Origin: an uncultured delta proteobacterium
GTDB lineage: Bacteria > Myxococcota_A > Polyangia > Polyangiales > Polyangiaceae
NCBI GenBank assembly: GCA_903906315.1
Contig: CAIVJW010000026.1
Location: 1 to 64,000 of the forward strand
DNA: 64,000 nucleotides
Direction of reading: 5' to 3'
In this document: piece after piece, positions 19,250-31,535 of the stretch
Numbering within the stretch: position 1 is the stretch's first letter
How the letters are laid out: every line of letters begins with the position of its first letter
Notes under the pieces: generated by a model
The model's database searches: none
What the model was told of the DNA's origin: nothing
The model's input: only the letters and a program-made list of their open reading frames with translations
Made by a program: the position numbers and the translations under genes

Positions 19250-20812
19250 ATGCCCTCGCTCGACGGTCGGCCCAGCCGAAAAGGCACGCGCGTCGCGGCG
19301 GCCTGCGTGATCGCGGTCGCGACCGGCGCGTGGTCCCGGCCCGCGTGGTCCGACCCGCCCGCGCCGGACGGCCCGAGCGCGACCGCGGTCGCTGCGGACG
19401 CGCCGCGCGCGACGACGCTCGCCGAAGCCGTGCGCGATCTGGTCGACGCCGTGCGCCGCGCGGGCGGCACCGCGGGCATCGCGGTCGTCGACGTCGGCAG
19501 CGGCGAGAGCCTCGCTTCGCAGGGCGCGGACGCGCCGCTGAACCCCGCCTCGAACGCGAAGCTCGCCACCGCGGCGGCCGCGCTCACGCGCCTCGGCCCC
19601 GGCCACCGCTGGCTGACCGGCCTCTACGGGTCGCGGGCCGGCGACGCGATGGGCGAGCTCGTCCTGCGCGGCCAGGGCGACCCGACACTCCGAGCCCGCG
19701 ACCTCGGCGCGCTCGCGCACGAGCTGTCCGCGGCCGGCGTCCGGCGCGTCGGCTCGATCGCCGTCGATCAGAGCCACTTCGACGACCGCTTCGTCCCGCC
19801 CGCGTTCGACCAGCAGCCCGACGAGCAGTCGAGCTTCCGCGCACCCGTCGCGGCCGTCTCGCTCGAAGGCAACAGCGTCCTCGTGACCATCCGCCCCGGC
19901 GATCGCGGCAAGCCCGCGCGCGTAGACGTCTCGCCGACCGGCTTCGTCGACGTGGTCGGCGTCGTCCGCACCACCGCGAAGAAGGACGCGGAGAAGCTCA
20001 CCGTCACCGTCGAGCCCAAGGGCGATCGCCTCCTCGCCCGCGTCGACGGCCACGTGCCCGAGGGAGGCCGCGTCGCCGTCGTCGCGAGGCGCGTCGAGGA
20101 TCCGCGGCTCTACGCGGGCTTCGTGCTGCGCGAGGCGCTCCGCGAGGCCGGCGTCGAGGTGACCGGCGGCGTCCGCGCCGGCGGCGAGGGCGAGCGCCAC
20201 CTGGTCGCGGCCCATCGCTCCGCGCCCCTCGGCGAGGTCCTCGGCGCCCTCGGCAAAGACAGCGACAACTTCGTCGCGGAGATGATGCTGAAGGCCCTCG
20301 GCGCGACGACGAAGGGCCGCCCGGCGACCGCCGAGGCCGGCGCAGACGCCGTCGCGGAGGTGCTCCGCGAGCTCGGCGCCTTCGGTCCCGGCACGCGGGT
20401 GCGCAACGGTTCGGGCCTCTTCGACGCGAACCGGATCAGCGCGCGTGGCCTCGCGGCCTTGCTCCGCGCGGCCCACCGCGACGCCGCCATCGGCCCCGAG
20501 TACGTCGCCCACCTGTCGATCGGCGGCGTCGACGGCACGCTGCGCGGGCGCTTCCGCGGGTGGTCGAAGACCCGCGCCATCCGCGCCAAGAGCGGCACGC
20601 TGAAGGCCGTCGTCGCGCTCTCCGGCTACGTGCTCGCGCCCGCGGGGCGCGCACCGGCCGCGTTCGCGTTGCTCGTCAACGGCGTGCCGGACAAGGTCAC
20701 GACGATCCGGCCCCTGCTCGACGGCGTGGTCGACGCGCTCGCGCGTCAGCTCTGGACAGGCGATGCGCGGGCGCCGGCGCTCCCCGCGGCCGTGCCCAGC
20801 GCGCGACGCTGA
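19250..20812 (+). CDS. dacB: D-alanyl-D-alanine carboxypeptidase/endopeptidase, PBP4 (DacB) type
   Basis: 520 residues from the ATG at 19250, which directly precedes an N-terminal export signal (about 12-34). The three penicillin-binding motifs of peptidase family S13 are present: S101-N-A-K104 (nucleophile Ser), S338-D-N340, and K447-S-G449 (KSGTLK). The region between the first two motifs is the typical class C insertion. It trims or cleaves peptidoglycan cross-links in the periplasm. It is convergent with the sigma-factor gene; a terminator hairpin lies between them. Confidence 0.93.
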   Translation: MPSLDGRPSRKGTRVAAACVIAVATGAWSRPAWSDPPAPDGPSATAVAADAPRATTLAEAVRDLVDAVRRAGGTAGIAVVDVGSGESLASQGADAPLNPASNAKLATAAAALTRLGPGHRWLTGLYGSRAGDAMGELVLRGQGDPTLRARDLGALAHELSAAGVRRVGSIAVDQSHFDDRFVPPAFDQQPDEQSSFRAPVAAVSLEGNSVLVTIRPGDRGKPARVDVSPTGFVDVVGVVRTTAKKDAEKLTVTVEPKGDRLLARVDGHVPEGGRVAVVARRVEDPRLYAGFVLREALREAGVEVTGGVRAGGEGERHLVAAHRSAPLGEVLGALGKDSDNFVAEMMLKALGATTKGRPATAEAGADAVAEVLRELGAFGPGTRVRNGSGLFDANRISARGLAALLRAAHRDAAIGPEYVAHLSIGGVDGTLRGRFRGWSKTRAIRAKSGTLKAVVALSGYVLAPAGRAPAAFALLVNGVPDKVTTIRPLLDGVVDALARQLWTGDARAPALPAAVPSARR

Positions 20813-20907
20813 CCCCGGGGCACCGGGCCACCATGACAGCCACGTCATGCCCCGGCGCGCGCCGCACGGACACCGGCGACCGCATCCCGGCCCCCGCCCT
20901 GACACGA

Positions 20908-20940
20908 CGAAGCCCGCCCCGGGAACCGGGACGGGCTTCG
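20908..20940. terminator. Bidirectional hairpin between dacB and sigma-factor genes
   Basis: A long inverted repeat (outer stem CGAAGCCCG / CGGGCTTCG, inner CCCGG / CCGGG, loop GAA) lies 95 nt after the dacB stop and 19 nt after the sigma-factor stop at 20960. It suits termination of the minus-strand gene best. Confidence 0.6.
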
Positions 20941-20959
20941 CTCGCGACCAGCGCGACGA

Positions 20960-22798
20960 TCAGTAGTCGCGCATCTGCTTCCTGATCTTGCCCAGCGCCT
21001 GCTCCTGAAGCTGCCGGATCCGCTCGCGCGACAGGCTGTACTTGTCGCCGATCTCCTTGAGCGTGAGCTCGTCCTCGTCGTCGAGGCCGAAGCGCCACCG
21101 GATGATGCGCGACTCGATCGGCGTCAGCGTCGTGAGCAGGCGCCTCACTTCCTCGCTCCACTTGCGGTTGGCGAGGTGGTCGAAGGGCGACAGCGCGTTC
21201 TCCTCCTGGAGGAAATCGATGAACTTGCGGCCGTCTTCGTCGCCCACCGGGCGGTCGAGCGAGAAGGGCGTCTCGGCGTAGAAGTCCTTGACCTTGTCCA
21301 GCTTCTCGCGCGGGACGCCGGTCTCCTTCTCGAGCTCCTCGATCGAGGGCTCGTGCCCCGTGCGGGCGATGATCGCCTGCGTGGCGCGCGCGACGCGGTT
21401 GTACGTGTCGAGCATGTGCACCGGGATGCGCACCGCGCGCCCCTTGTCGGCCAAAGCGCGGCTGATCGCGTGCCGGATCCACCACGACGCATACGTCGAG
21501 AAGCGGTAGCCGCGCGTGTGATCGAAGCGCTCGACCGCCTTCATGAGGCCGATGTTGCCCTCCTGAATGAGATCGATCAGCGGCAACCGACCGCGGTTGT
21601 ACCGACGCGCGATCGACACCACGAGCCGCAGGTTCGCCTTCACGAAGCGGTTCTTCGCGTTGTGCTGAACCTGGTAGGTGCGGTCGACCCGCTCGAGGTA
21701 GCGCCGGTACGCCTGCGACGGCGTCACCGTCGGGCGCGCCCTCCGCGGCGCGTCGGAGTCGACGACGTCGTCCTCGAAGTCCGGCTCGCGCACGAGGTCG
21801 CGAGCGATCTGGGCGGCACGCGCCATCCAGATGCGGTCCGAGTCGGGCAGTCTCACGACCCGAGCGAGATCGGTCGCGAGCTGCGTCCACTGCTTGTCCT
21901 CCGACGCCTTGCCCTTGCGCGGCGTCTGGACGAGCTTCTGGAGCTCGGCGATCTGCGGGGCCTTGACCTCGTCCTCGCCGGCCTTCTTCACCTCCGCGTC
22001 GAGCGAGACGAGGATGTGCTCGGCCGCCGGCGGGAACGATAGCAGCGCGACCCAGTGGTCCACCTCGGTCCGCTCGACCGTCTTGGCCGTCTCGAGCTCC
22101 TCGTCGGGCCCCATGACGGGGTGCAGCGCCATGTCGCGGAAGTAGCGGGCGAGCATCGAGTCGCCGCCGCTCTCCTCCACGTCGCGGAGCTCGCGCGCCT
22201 GATCGTTGTCGCGAGCGCGTGTCGACTCCGGCCGGTCGATCGCGCCGAGATCGACCTCGACGAGCTCGCCAGCCGGCTCATCCTCGGTCGCGACCTCCGT
22301 CGGACGTGCGCGGACCGCGGTCTCCTCGGTCGCGTCGTCCTCGAGGAGGTCGACGGCCGCGAGCGCCGTGGCCGCGGCCTTCGCAGCGGGAGCCACGACC
22401 GGCGCGGGCAGCGGCTTGCCCTTTCGGGGGGTGACGGCCTCGGCCTTCAGGGCGGCCACGTTGCTCTTCATCGACCTCATGTTCGCCTCCACCGTCGTTC
22501 CCTGCGGGGCTTGTTGAGCGCGCGGGTCGGTTCCTGCAGAAATCGTTGCCCTTCCCGGCTCCCCGGCCGTCGCGGCGCCGCGAGCCCGGCTCGACGCAAT
22601 CGGGCGCGGCGCGGAATCGGGGGCGGCGGCGTCCGTGACCGGCTCGGACTTCGGCGGGTGCTCGCTGCGAGGGGCGCCCTGCTTGAGCGGCGCGAGGCGC
22701 GCCGGCCCCCCCCCGGCCGTCTTGGTGGACGGGCGACTCGCGACCCCCTTGGCGGGCGGACGAGAAGTCTCCTTGCGGCGAGGGGCGGTAGCGGGCAT
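20960..22798 (-). CDS. RNA polymerase sigma-70-family factor (alternative, no region 1.1)
   Basis: 612 residues from the ATG at 22798. The C-terminal about 400 residues hold regions 1.2 ([22 protein letters not shown]), 2 ([26 protein letters not shown] and [19 protein letters not shown]), 3, and 4 ([23 protein letters not shown]). Region 1.1 and a large non-conserved region are absent; the helix-turn-helix resembles alternative factors such as myxobacterial SigB/SigC more than RpoD. Residues 1-150 are Ala/Pro/Lys-rich and disordered. The start is uncertain: the frame stays open to 23248, and an ATG at 23233 with GGAG is an alternative that would add 145 Ser/Arg-rich residues. AAGG before 22798 supports the shorter form. 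Confidence 0.85.
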   Translation of the reverse strand: MPATAPRRKETSRPPAKGVASRPSTKTAGGGPARLAPLKQGAPRSEHPPKSEPVTDAAAPDSAPRPIASSRARGAATAGEPGRATISAGTDPRAQQAPQGTTVEANMRSMKSNVAALKAEAVTPRKGKPLPAPVVAPAAKAAATALAAVDLLEDDATEETAVRARPTEVATEDEPAGELVEVDLGAIDRPESTRARDNDQARELRDVEESGGDSMLARYFRDMALHPVMGPDEELETAKTVERTEVDHWVALLSFPPAAEHILVSLDAEVKKAGEDEVKAPQIAELQKLVQTPRKGKASEDKQWTQLATDLARVVRLPDSDRIWMARAAQIARDLVREPDFEDDVVDSDAPRRARPTVTPSQAYRRYLERVDRTYQVQHNAKNRFVKANLRLVVSIARRYNRGRLPLIDLIQEGNIGLMKAVERFDHTRGYRFSTYASWWIRHAISRALADKGRAVRIPVHMLDTYNRVARATQAIIARTGHEPSIEELEKETGVPREKLDKVKDFYAETPFSLDRPVGDEDGRKFIDFLQEENALSPFDHLANRKWSEEVRRLLTTLTPIESRIIRWRFGLDDEDELTLKEIGDKYSLSRERIRQLQEQALGKIRKQMRDY

Positions 22799-23284
22799 CT
22801 TTGCCTTGGTTGCGGAGCGACCTTCGTCGTTCACTACTGAGGTACGGACCTTTCGATCCTGCTGACGGGCCGCGGCGCTCGACGATCTGGAAGAGGACGC
22901 GGCGAGACCCGAAGAGGAGGGAGCGGTCTCCCGCGGAGCTGCAGAATCGAGGATGGTCATGGGCTTTCGGCGCTGACGCGCGGCTCCGGGGTCCAACCAC
23001 CGTGAGGTCGGTTTGATTCCGACCGACGTAGACGGACCGCGAGTGCGGGACGCCGGAGCGGAATCCCGTGCAATAATGGTGCCCGAGCCACGAAGGCCGC
23101 TCGGGGTGGCCGCCGAGTTCGGTCGGCGCAGTCGACGTGACGGGGCCGAGGCCATCGTCAGCTCTCGCTGAAGGGGGTGGTCGGCCCGGCCGCAGGCCCG
23201 GACCGTGGAACGTTGACGCTGCCACGCCGCCATGATCGCCGTCTCCAACCTCTCTGCGCCGAGTGCCGGGCTGCCGATCCGTCC
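22799..23284. other. Divergent region between sigma factor and ABC exporter
   Basis: About 486 nt without a certain gene. The minus-strand frame remains open through most of it and may encode an extended sigma-factor N-terminus. An A/T-richer patch (GCAATAATGG, about 23069-23078) is the best place for a promoter of either gene. No palindromic operator is evident. Confidence 0.4.
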
Positions 23285-25042
23285 ATGAGAGCAGGGCGGT
23301 CGACCGAGAAAGCCCCGCGGGGAGGCCGGTGGTTACCAGTGTTCTTCGCTCGTGCGTGGCGGACCCTTCGGCGGGACCGCGGTACCTTGGGAGCCTTCGC
23401 GGTGGGGGCGTCGCTCGGCGCGCTGGCCCATGGGACGATGGCGGCGTGTGCTGGCCTCCTGGGCGAGGCACTGCTCGCTACCCAACTTGCGCCCGCCGGG
23501 GGAATTGTCGAGCCCCCGATCTTGGGTCAGACTCCTTTGTTCCTCGCCACCGTCGGCCTCTTCGCTGCCGTCGTGAAGCTCGGCGCCACCGCGCTCCACA
23601 CGTACGGACAACATCGCGCGGCCTTTCGGTTTGGTGACTCCGTTCGATCCGAGGTCGCGGCGCGCGCGCTCTGCCAGGGACGCGCCGACGCCCCGAGTCG
23701 AGCGCTCGCTGCGCTGATCGTCCGCGTTCGGGACGTCGAGCGAGGGGTCGACGACGGCCTCCTCGCCGGCGCTCGGGCGACCGCACAGCTCCTCCCGCTG
23801 GCCGCCGTCCTGGTCGTGCTGTCGAGCGGGCTGGCGCTCCTGGCGCTCGTCGGCCTCGCGCCGTTCGCGGTCGCCCTCGCCGCTGCACGTTCGCGGTTCC
23901 GGCGCTCGCGGGCCGCGGCGTCGACGCTCGCGGAACGGCTGCACGCGAGCGTCGACGAGCTCTTCCGGCACCTCGACCTCTGGCGGACCTTCGGGTCGGG
24001 CGCGCGCGTGCAGGGGGAGCTGTCGCGGGCGGGCGAGGCCGCGGGCCTGGCGACCGCACGCACCGAAGCGGCCCGCGCGGCCCTGTCCGCGGCGAACGAG
24101 GCGCTCGGGGCGGCGGCGCTGGTCGGGGTGGTAGCCCTCTTCGAGGCGGGTCGTGTCGCGGTGGAGCGGGGCTCGCTCGTCGCGTTCGCGACCGTCTTCT
24201 TCATGACGTATCGCCCGCTGCGCGACCTCGGCGACGCGCGCGGCCACTACGATCGGGGCGCGGACGCCCTCGCCGCGCTCGACGCAATTCCGTCGGCGAC
24301 AGATCCGTTGCCCGACGAGTCGACCGCCTCGCCGCCGGGCGATCGCCCGACCCTGCCGTGGCCCATCGAGCCCCTGGTCGTCGAGGATCTGCGCGTGGTC
24401 CGAGGGGATTTCACGAGCCCGGTCGTGTCGTTTTCGGCCCTCCCCGGGGAGGTCGTCGCCCTCGTGGGACCGACGGGGGCCGGCAAGACGACGCTGCTGC
24501 GTGCGCTGCTCGGCCTCGAGCCAGCGGCTGGCGGCTGCATCCGGTACGGCGGGCGGGACCTGACGACGGCCGGGGTCGGCCCGACGGAGCGACCCTTCGC
24601 GTGGGTGCCGCAAGATGCCGCGATCGTGGCGGGCAGCATCGAGGAAAATGTCACGATGAGCCTGCCCACGTCGGACCCGGCCGAGCGGATCGCCGCGGCG
24701 CACGCGGCGCTCGAGGCCATCGGCGCGACCGCGCTCGCCGAGCGCCGGCGCGGCGAGCGGCTCGAGGCGGGCGGATCCGAGCTGTCGGGAGGCGAGCGCC
24801 AGTGGGTCGCGATCGCGCGCGCCCTCGCGAGCGGTCAGCCCGTTCTGCTGCTCGACGAGCCGACGTCAGGGCTGGACGCCGACGCGCAGGATCGCGTGCT
24901 CGCCGCCCTCGCGGTGCTGCGCGGTCGCCGCACGCTGATCGTCGTCACGCATCGCCCCGAGCCCCTCCGGCTCGCGGACCGCGTGATTCGTCTGGACAAA
25001 AGCGAAGAGGCGCGGCCATCGACCGCGCCTCTTACTGCCTGA
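23285..25042 (+). CDS. ABC exporter half-transporter (membrane + ATPase)
   Basis: 585 residues from the ATG at 23285. The N-terminal membrane domain (about 20-320) has hydrophobic segments including [39 protein letters not shown] and [26 protein letters not shown]. The ATPase domain (about 365-580) has Walker [10 protein letters not shown], signature LSGGERQ and Walker [13 protein letters not shown] followed by H-loop VTHRPEP. It should work as a homodimer exporting an unknown substrate. No neighbour identifies the cargo; an upstream in-frame start at 23177 is less likely because its sequence looks non-coding. Confidence 0.88.
   Translation: MRAGRSTEKAPRGGRWLPVFFARAWRTLRRDRGTLGAFAVGASLGALAHGTMAACAGLLGEALLATQLAPAGGIVEPPILGQTPLFLATVGLFAAVVKLGATALHTYGQHRAAFRFGDSVRSEVAARALCQGRADAPSRALAALIVRVRDVERGVDDGLLAGARATAQLLPLAAVLVVLSSGLALLALVGLAPFAVALAAARSRFRRSRAAASTLAERLHASVDELFRHLDLWRTFGSGARVQGELSRAGEAAGLATARTEAARAALSAANEALGAAALVGVVALFEAGRVAVERGSLVAFATVFFMTYRPLRDLGDARGHYDRGADALAALDAIPSATDPLPDESTASPPGDRPTLPWPIEPLVVEDLRVVRGDFTSPVVSFSALPGEVVALVGPTGAGKTTLLRALLGLEPAAGGCIRYGGRDLTTAGVGPTERPFAWVPQDAAIVAGSIEENVTMSLPTSDPAERIAAAHAALEAIGATALAERRRGERLEAGGSELSGGERQWVAIARALASGQPVLLLDEPTSGLDADAQDRVLAALAVLRGRRTLIVVTHRPEPLRLADRVIRLDKSEEARPSTAPLTA
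25005..25033 (+). terminator. Hairpin overlapping the 3' end of the ABC exporter gene
   Basis: An 11-bp stem (AAGAGGCGCGG / CCGCGCCTCTT, 7-nt loop) lies within the last codons, 7 nt before the stop codon. The tail is short in T, so termination is plausible but unproven. Confidence 0.4.
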
Positions 25043-25086
25043 CCCGCTGCTAGAGCCCCTCAGGGCCGCGGGGGCGGCCGGGGTTT

Positions 25087-25161
25087 GGGGCCGCTCGCGG
25101 CCCCATCGTGACGACACGGCCGCTCGCGGCCCCATCGTGACGACACAGCCGCCGAGGCGGC
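25087..25161 (-). repeat. Three stop-adjacent GC palindromes behind rplT
   Basis: Palindromes at 25087-25104 (GGGGCCGC-TC-GCGGCCCC), 25118-25131 (GGCCGC-TC-GCGGCC) and 25148-25161 (GCCGCC-GA-GGCGGC), spaced about 30 nt, linked by a near-identical spacer. Read on the minus strand, the first lies 7 nt after the rplT stop. The third variant changes both arms and keeps pairing. Same family as at 37009, 48846 and 49891. Confidence 0.85.
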
Positions 25162-25168
25162 CCCATCG

Positions 25169-25519
25169 TCACTTGGCCATGGCCGTCTTCACGACCAGGC
25201 CGAACGAGGCCGGGTCGTGGATGGCGATCTCGGACAGCACCTTGCGGTTCAGCTCGATGCCGACCTTCTTGAGGCCGTTGACCAGGCGCGAGTACGAGGT
25301 GCCGTTCATCCGGGCAGCCGCGTTGATGCGCGTGATCCAGAGCTTGCGGAAGTCGCGCTTCTTGAGCTTGCGGCTGACGTAGCCGTACTCCCACGCGTGG
25401 CGGAGGACTTCGACGGCTTGACGGAAGCGGTTCTTACGCCCTCCGAATTGCCCTTCGACCTGCTTCAGAACCCGATTGCGGCGGCGACGCGCCTTGAAAC
25501 CACGCTTTACACGAGGCAT
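25169..25519 (-). CDS. rplT: 50S ribosomal protein L20
   Basis: 116 residues. The sequence opens MPRVKRGFKARRRRNRVLKQ and contains RKLWITRINAAARMNGTSYS, the conserved rRNA-binding region of bL20. It binds 23S rRNA early in 50S assembly. It is 87 nt downstream of rpmI on the same strand, the usual order. infC, often first in this operon, is not upstream here; carB lies divergently instead. The stop codon is followed at once by the palindromic repeat array. Confidence 0.98.
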   Translation of the reverse strand: MPRVKRGFKARRRRNRVLKQVEGQFGGRKNRFRQAVEVLRHAWEYGYVSRKLKKRDFRKLWITRINAAARMNGTSYSRLVNGLKKVGIELNRKVLSEIAIHDPASFGLVVKTAMAK

Positions 25520-25606
25520 TTCTGCCTACCTTTCAGCAAAGGCCGGGACGATCGCGCGACGCGCACCGCCCGGAGAATCCACGGGGAGACGAACGCGAGA
25601 CGGTCT

Positions 25607-25804
25607 TCAGGCGTAAGGGATCATCAACGCGACGCGCTTCGCCATCGCCTTGTGGACCGTGTCGTTCTTGCGCAGGCGGCGGCAACGCTTCTTGCTCTTC
25701 TCCTGCATCCCGTGGTTCAGCCCGCCCTTGCTGCGGCGGATCTTGCCCGTACCGGTCTTGGAGAACCGCTTGGCAGCCGCGCGGTTCGTCTTGATCTTCG
25801 GCAT
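25607..25804 (-). CDS. rpmI: 50S ribosomal protein L35
   Basis: 65 residues, opening MPKIKTNRAAAKRFSKTGTG and containing RSKGGLNHGMQEKSKKRCRR; a typical small, basic bL35. It is the first gene of the rpmI-rplT operon here. A consensus-like promoter lies about 95-120 nt upstream. The roughly 90-nt leader could hold L20-type autoregulation as in other bacteria, but no structure was demonstrated. Confidence 0.97.
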   Translation of the reverse strand: MPKIKTNRAAAKRFSKTGTGKIRRSKGGLNHGMQEKSKKRCRRLRKNDTVHKAMAKRVALMIPYA

Positions 25805-25897
25805 GACGTGCTCCGAGAGACCTCACGCTCCGAGCGGCCGCACGCCCGACAATCGGACGCACTGTTCTTCAGCCACGGGGATGCGGAGAGGCGCCGC

Positions 25898-25926
25898 GTT
25901 ATTGTCGAGGCGGACCTCGTTGTCAA
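25898..25926 (-). promoter_or_regulatory. Sigma-70 type promoter of rpmI-rplT
   Basis: On the minus strand TTGACA (25926-25921) is followed after exactly 17 nt by AATAAC (25903-25898). Transcription would start near 25891, giving a leader of about 85 nt before the rpmI ATG. It is the only near-consensus -35 noticed in the window. Confidence 0.6.
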
Positions 25927-25994
25927 GCGGAGGGAGGGCGACGCAGGCCGCCCCGGCGGCGCTCGCCCCGGCCATCGACGGGCCCGCGCCGAGG

Positions 25995-26003
25995 TGATAC
26001 GCC
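25995..26003 (+). promoter_or_regulatory. Extended -10-like element before carB
   Basis: TGATACGCC ends 10 nt before the carB ATG. It has the TGnTA core but not the final T. Confidence 0.3.
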
Positions 26004-26013
26004 GGCCGCCTCG

Positions 26014-29379
<3,366 letters not shown>

Positions 29380-29445
29380 CGCCCTGCGGCGTGCCCTCGC
29401 CGCACGCCGCCGACGACCGCTCGCTCGCTGGAGCGCGACGAGCGG

Positions 29446-29454
29446 TGCTAAGCT
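29446..29454 (+). promoter_or_regulatory. Extended -10-like element TGCTAAGCT
   Basis: TGCTAAGCT lies 43 nt before the ATG at 29498, in the 118-nt gap after carB. Matches the TGnTAnnnT pattern. Confidence 0.4.
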
Positions 29455-29497
29455 CACGGCCCCGCCGGCACCCCACGCTGGATACCAAGCGACCACC

Positions 29498-30364
29498 ATG
29501 ACCACCCCGTCCCCGTCCGAGCTCCGCGCGATCCCCCTGCTCAAGGGCCTGACCGATGGCCACCTCACCGACCTCGTCGCCGCCTTCGAGCGCGTCGAGC
29601 TCGGCGTCGGGTCGGTGCTCTTCGAGGCGGGGACGCCGCCCACCCACCTCTACGTCCTGCTCCGCGGCGAGGTCGCGCTCGAGGAGCGCGGCGAGCCTCG
29701 CTTCGTGCTCGCGCCCATCGCGCCCATCGGCGAGCTCGGATCGGTGACGGGGCTCGAGCGCAACACGCGCGCCGTGACGACCCAGGCGTCGGAGGTGCTG
29801 CGCATCGGGACGGCGGCGCTCGCCCAGTTCTTCGAGAAGAACGGCGACATCGCGTTCCCGTTTTACCACAACCTCCTCGGCATCGTGGCCGACAAGGTCC
29901 GCCGCGACACCCACCGGATGGAGGAGATGCGCGACAACCTCGTGCGCACCCAGAAGGCGATGAAGAAGCTGCGCGACGTGGTCCTCGAGGCCGAGGAGAC
30001 GCCGCTCAGCAAGGCCGTGTGCGAGACGCTCGAGGACCTCATCGAGCACAACCGCCGCGCCCACTACCTCGTCGAGCCGGCGCCCACGCTGCCCGCGACG
30101 GTGCGGCTCGACGACGGCACGACCGTCGCGGTGCGCGCCCTGTCGAACGATCTCCTGCGCATCGCGCGGAGCGCGGGCGCGCCGGCGAAGGGCGCGGACT
30201 GGAGCGGCGTGCTCGTGCTGCCGGGTCGCGAGATCCCCGTGAGCGGGCGCGTCGAGTCGGCCGACGAGACGGTGCTCGTGAAGCTCGACCTCTTGATCGA
30301 CGACTACACGGCCGCCCTCGCGGACTACCTGACGCGCGTGCAGATGCTCGACTTCGTCGTGTGA
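29498..30364 (+). CDS. Cyclic nucleotide-binding domain protein
   Basis: 288 residues. The N-terminal part (about 8-125) is a Crp/cNMP-binding beta-barrel: IPLLKGLTDGHLTDL, VGSVLFEAGTPPTHLYVLLRGEVAL and LAPIAPIGELGSVTG (phosphate-binding cassette position). The middle is a helical linker (RRDTHRMEEMRDNLVRTQKA). The C-terminal about 90 residues are beta-rich and could be PilZ-like (VRLDDGTTVAVRALSNDLLRI...), but the RxxxR and D/NxSxxG signature is not clear. There is no helix-turn-helix, so it is not a Crp-type DNA-binding regulator. Likely a cytoplasmic ligand sensor. Confidence 0.8.
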   Translation: MTTPSPSELRAIPLLKGLTDGHLTDLVAAFERVELGVGSVLFEAGTPPTHLYVLLRGEVALEERGEPRFVLAPIAPIGELGSVTGLERNTRAVTTQASEVLRIGTAALAQFFEKNGDIAFPFYHNLLGIVADKVRRDTHRMEEMRDNLVRTQKAMKKLRDVVLEAEETPLSKAVCETLEDLIEHNRRAHYLVEPAPTLPATVRLDDGTTVAVRALSNDLLRIARSAGAPAKGADWSGVLVLPGREIPVSGRVESADETVLVKLDLLIDDYTAALADYLTRVQMLDFVV

Positions 30365-30689
30365 CCGGGAAGTCCGGCTAGCCTCGAGGTCCGCGGCGCG
30401 CTCCTCGAGGGCGGCCTTCCGCTCGCCGGTGAGGCGCGTCACCTCCCGCGGGGCAGCCAGCTGCCCGCCCGAGGTCGCAACCGATGCCCCCGGGGCAGCC
30501 AGCTGCCCTCCCGGCCCCGCCCCCGCGGAGATCGCGCTCTTCGCAGCCAGGGCGAGGCCGCGCCGCGGGCGCAGCGCACGGTTCGCCGCGCGGTCGCGTT
30601 CACCGAGCGGCTGCCAGTGCGCTCGCGGAGGCGGTTCGCGTCGACCGGGCGCCCTCGACGCCCCCTCGCGGCGAGGCCTACCGTCCCCC
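30365..30689 (+). other. Intergenic region holding a second palindrome family
   Basis: 325 nt without a convincing gene. It contains two copies of a GGGCAGC-CA-GCTGCCC hairpin spaced 42 nt. The downstream ATG at 30690 could be read from an upstream in-frame start, but that extension would translate the hairpins as GAASCPP repeats, so it is rejected. Confidence 0.6.
30451..30508 (+). repeat. Two-copy hairpin repeat, 42-nt period
   Basis: GGGCAGC-CA-GCTGCCC occurs at 30451-30466 and 30493-30508. Each forms a 7-bp stem with a 2-nt centre, the same architecture as the GGGGCCGC palindromes elsewhere but with different sequence. Confidence 0.75.
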
Positions 30690-31238
30690 ATGTCCTCGAC
30701 CGTGAAGTCGCCTCTCTACAAGGCGCGCACCGCCGGCCGCACCGCGCAGGTGACCGTCGTCCTCGGCGACGAGTACCCCGACCTCGTCTGGCGACCTCGC
30801 TGCGTCGGCTGCGGCGACGCCACGACGAGGCTCGATCCGCGATCGGGATCGGTGGACCGCGCCGAGGGTAACGTGCGGACCACCCGGACGCTGACCCTGT
30901 CGATCCCGATCTGCGAGGCGTGCTCCGCGAAGGACCGGCGCAGTCAGGCGCGGATGATCGTCGGTGCCCTCGCGGTCGGGCTCGTCACCGTCGGGCTCGC
31001 GTGGCCGCGCCTCGGCGGCGGCGCTGCGGCGATCGGCCTCATCGCGTTTCTCGTCGCGTCGGGGGTCGCGCTCGCCCTCGGCCCCGTGCAGGCCATCGCG
31101 ATCGCGCCGACGATGGGCGGTCAGCTGACCTTGATGTTCCGGAGGCGCGAGGCCGCGCGCGATCTCGTCCAGGCGAACGCCGCCGACGAGCGCGAGGCGA
31201 AGGAGCTCCTCGCCGACCTCGGCGACGCCGCTCGCTGA
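30690..31238 (+). CDS. Zinc-ribbon membrane protein, unknown function
   Basis: 182 residues from the ATG at 30690. N-terminal domain with two CxxC pairs (RCVGCGDATT and CEACSAKD), fit to bind one zinc. Two adjacent hydrophobic helices follow (MIVGALAVGLVTVGLAWP and AAIGLIAFLVASGVALAL, about 88-130), then a cytoplasmic tail rich in Glu/Ala/Arg. It resembles the zinc-ribbon/two-TM design of the protein at 51062-51916, without clear sequence identity. Role unknown. Confidence 0.75.
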   Translation: MSSTVKSPLYKARTAGRTAQVTVVLGDEYPDLVWRPRCVGCGDATTRLDPRSGSVDRAEGNVRTTRTLTLSIPICEACSAKDRRSQARMIVGALAVGLVTVGLAWPRLGGGAAAIGLIAFLVASGVALALGPVQAIAIAPTMGGQLTLMFRRREAARDLVQANAADEREAKELLADLGDAAR

Positions 31239-31247
31239 CGCAGCCCG

Positions 31248-31535
31248 TCAGCCGGAGGCCTCGTCCGACGGCCCCGCGCCCTCGGGCGGCGCCGGATCGG
31301 CCGGCGCGTCGCCGCCCGGAGGATCCGCCTTCGGGGGGAACGCCGCCGCGAGCGCGACCGCGACGGCCCCCGCCACGACGCTCCCGTAGAACAGCACGTC
31401 GATCGCGCTGCCGACCGACGAGCAGTTCGCCCCCGGACCGAGCCGCACCGCGAGCACCCCCTCGGGGAGCGCGGGGACCTCGGCAGGGACCGCGCGACGC
31501 CCGTCGCCGTCGCCGGCCGCGCGCTCCTCGCTCAC
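31248..31535 (-). CDS. Small single-pass membrane protein coupled to transglutaminase gene
   Basis: 95 residues starting at GTG 31535, whose first base overlaps the upstream gene's stop (GTGA). N-terminal polar segment, one clear transmembrane helix (SAIDVLFYGSVVAGAVAVALAAAF, about 43-66), and an acidic/Pro-rich C-terminal tail (about 27 residues). The 4-nt overlap and codon bias argue for a real gene although it is short. It probably acts with the large periplasmic transglutaminase-like protein encoded upstream; the mechanism is unknown. Confidence 0.65.
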   Translation of the reverse strand: MSEERAAGDGDGRRAVPAEVPALPEGVLAVRLGPGANCSSVGSAIDVLFYGSVVAGAVAVALAAAFPPKADPPGGDAPADPAPPEGAGPSDEASG

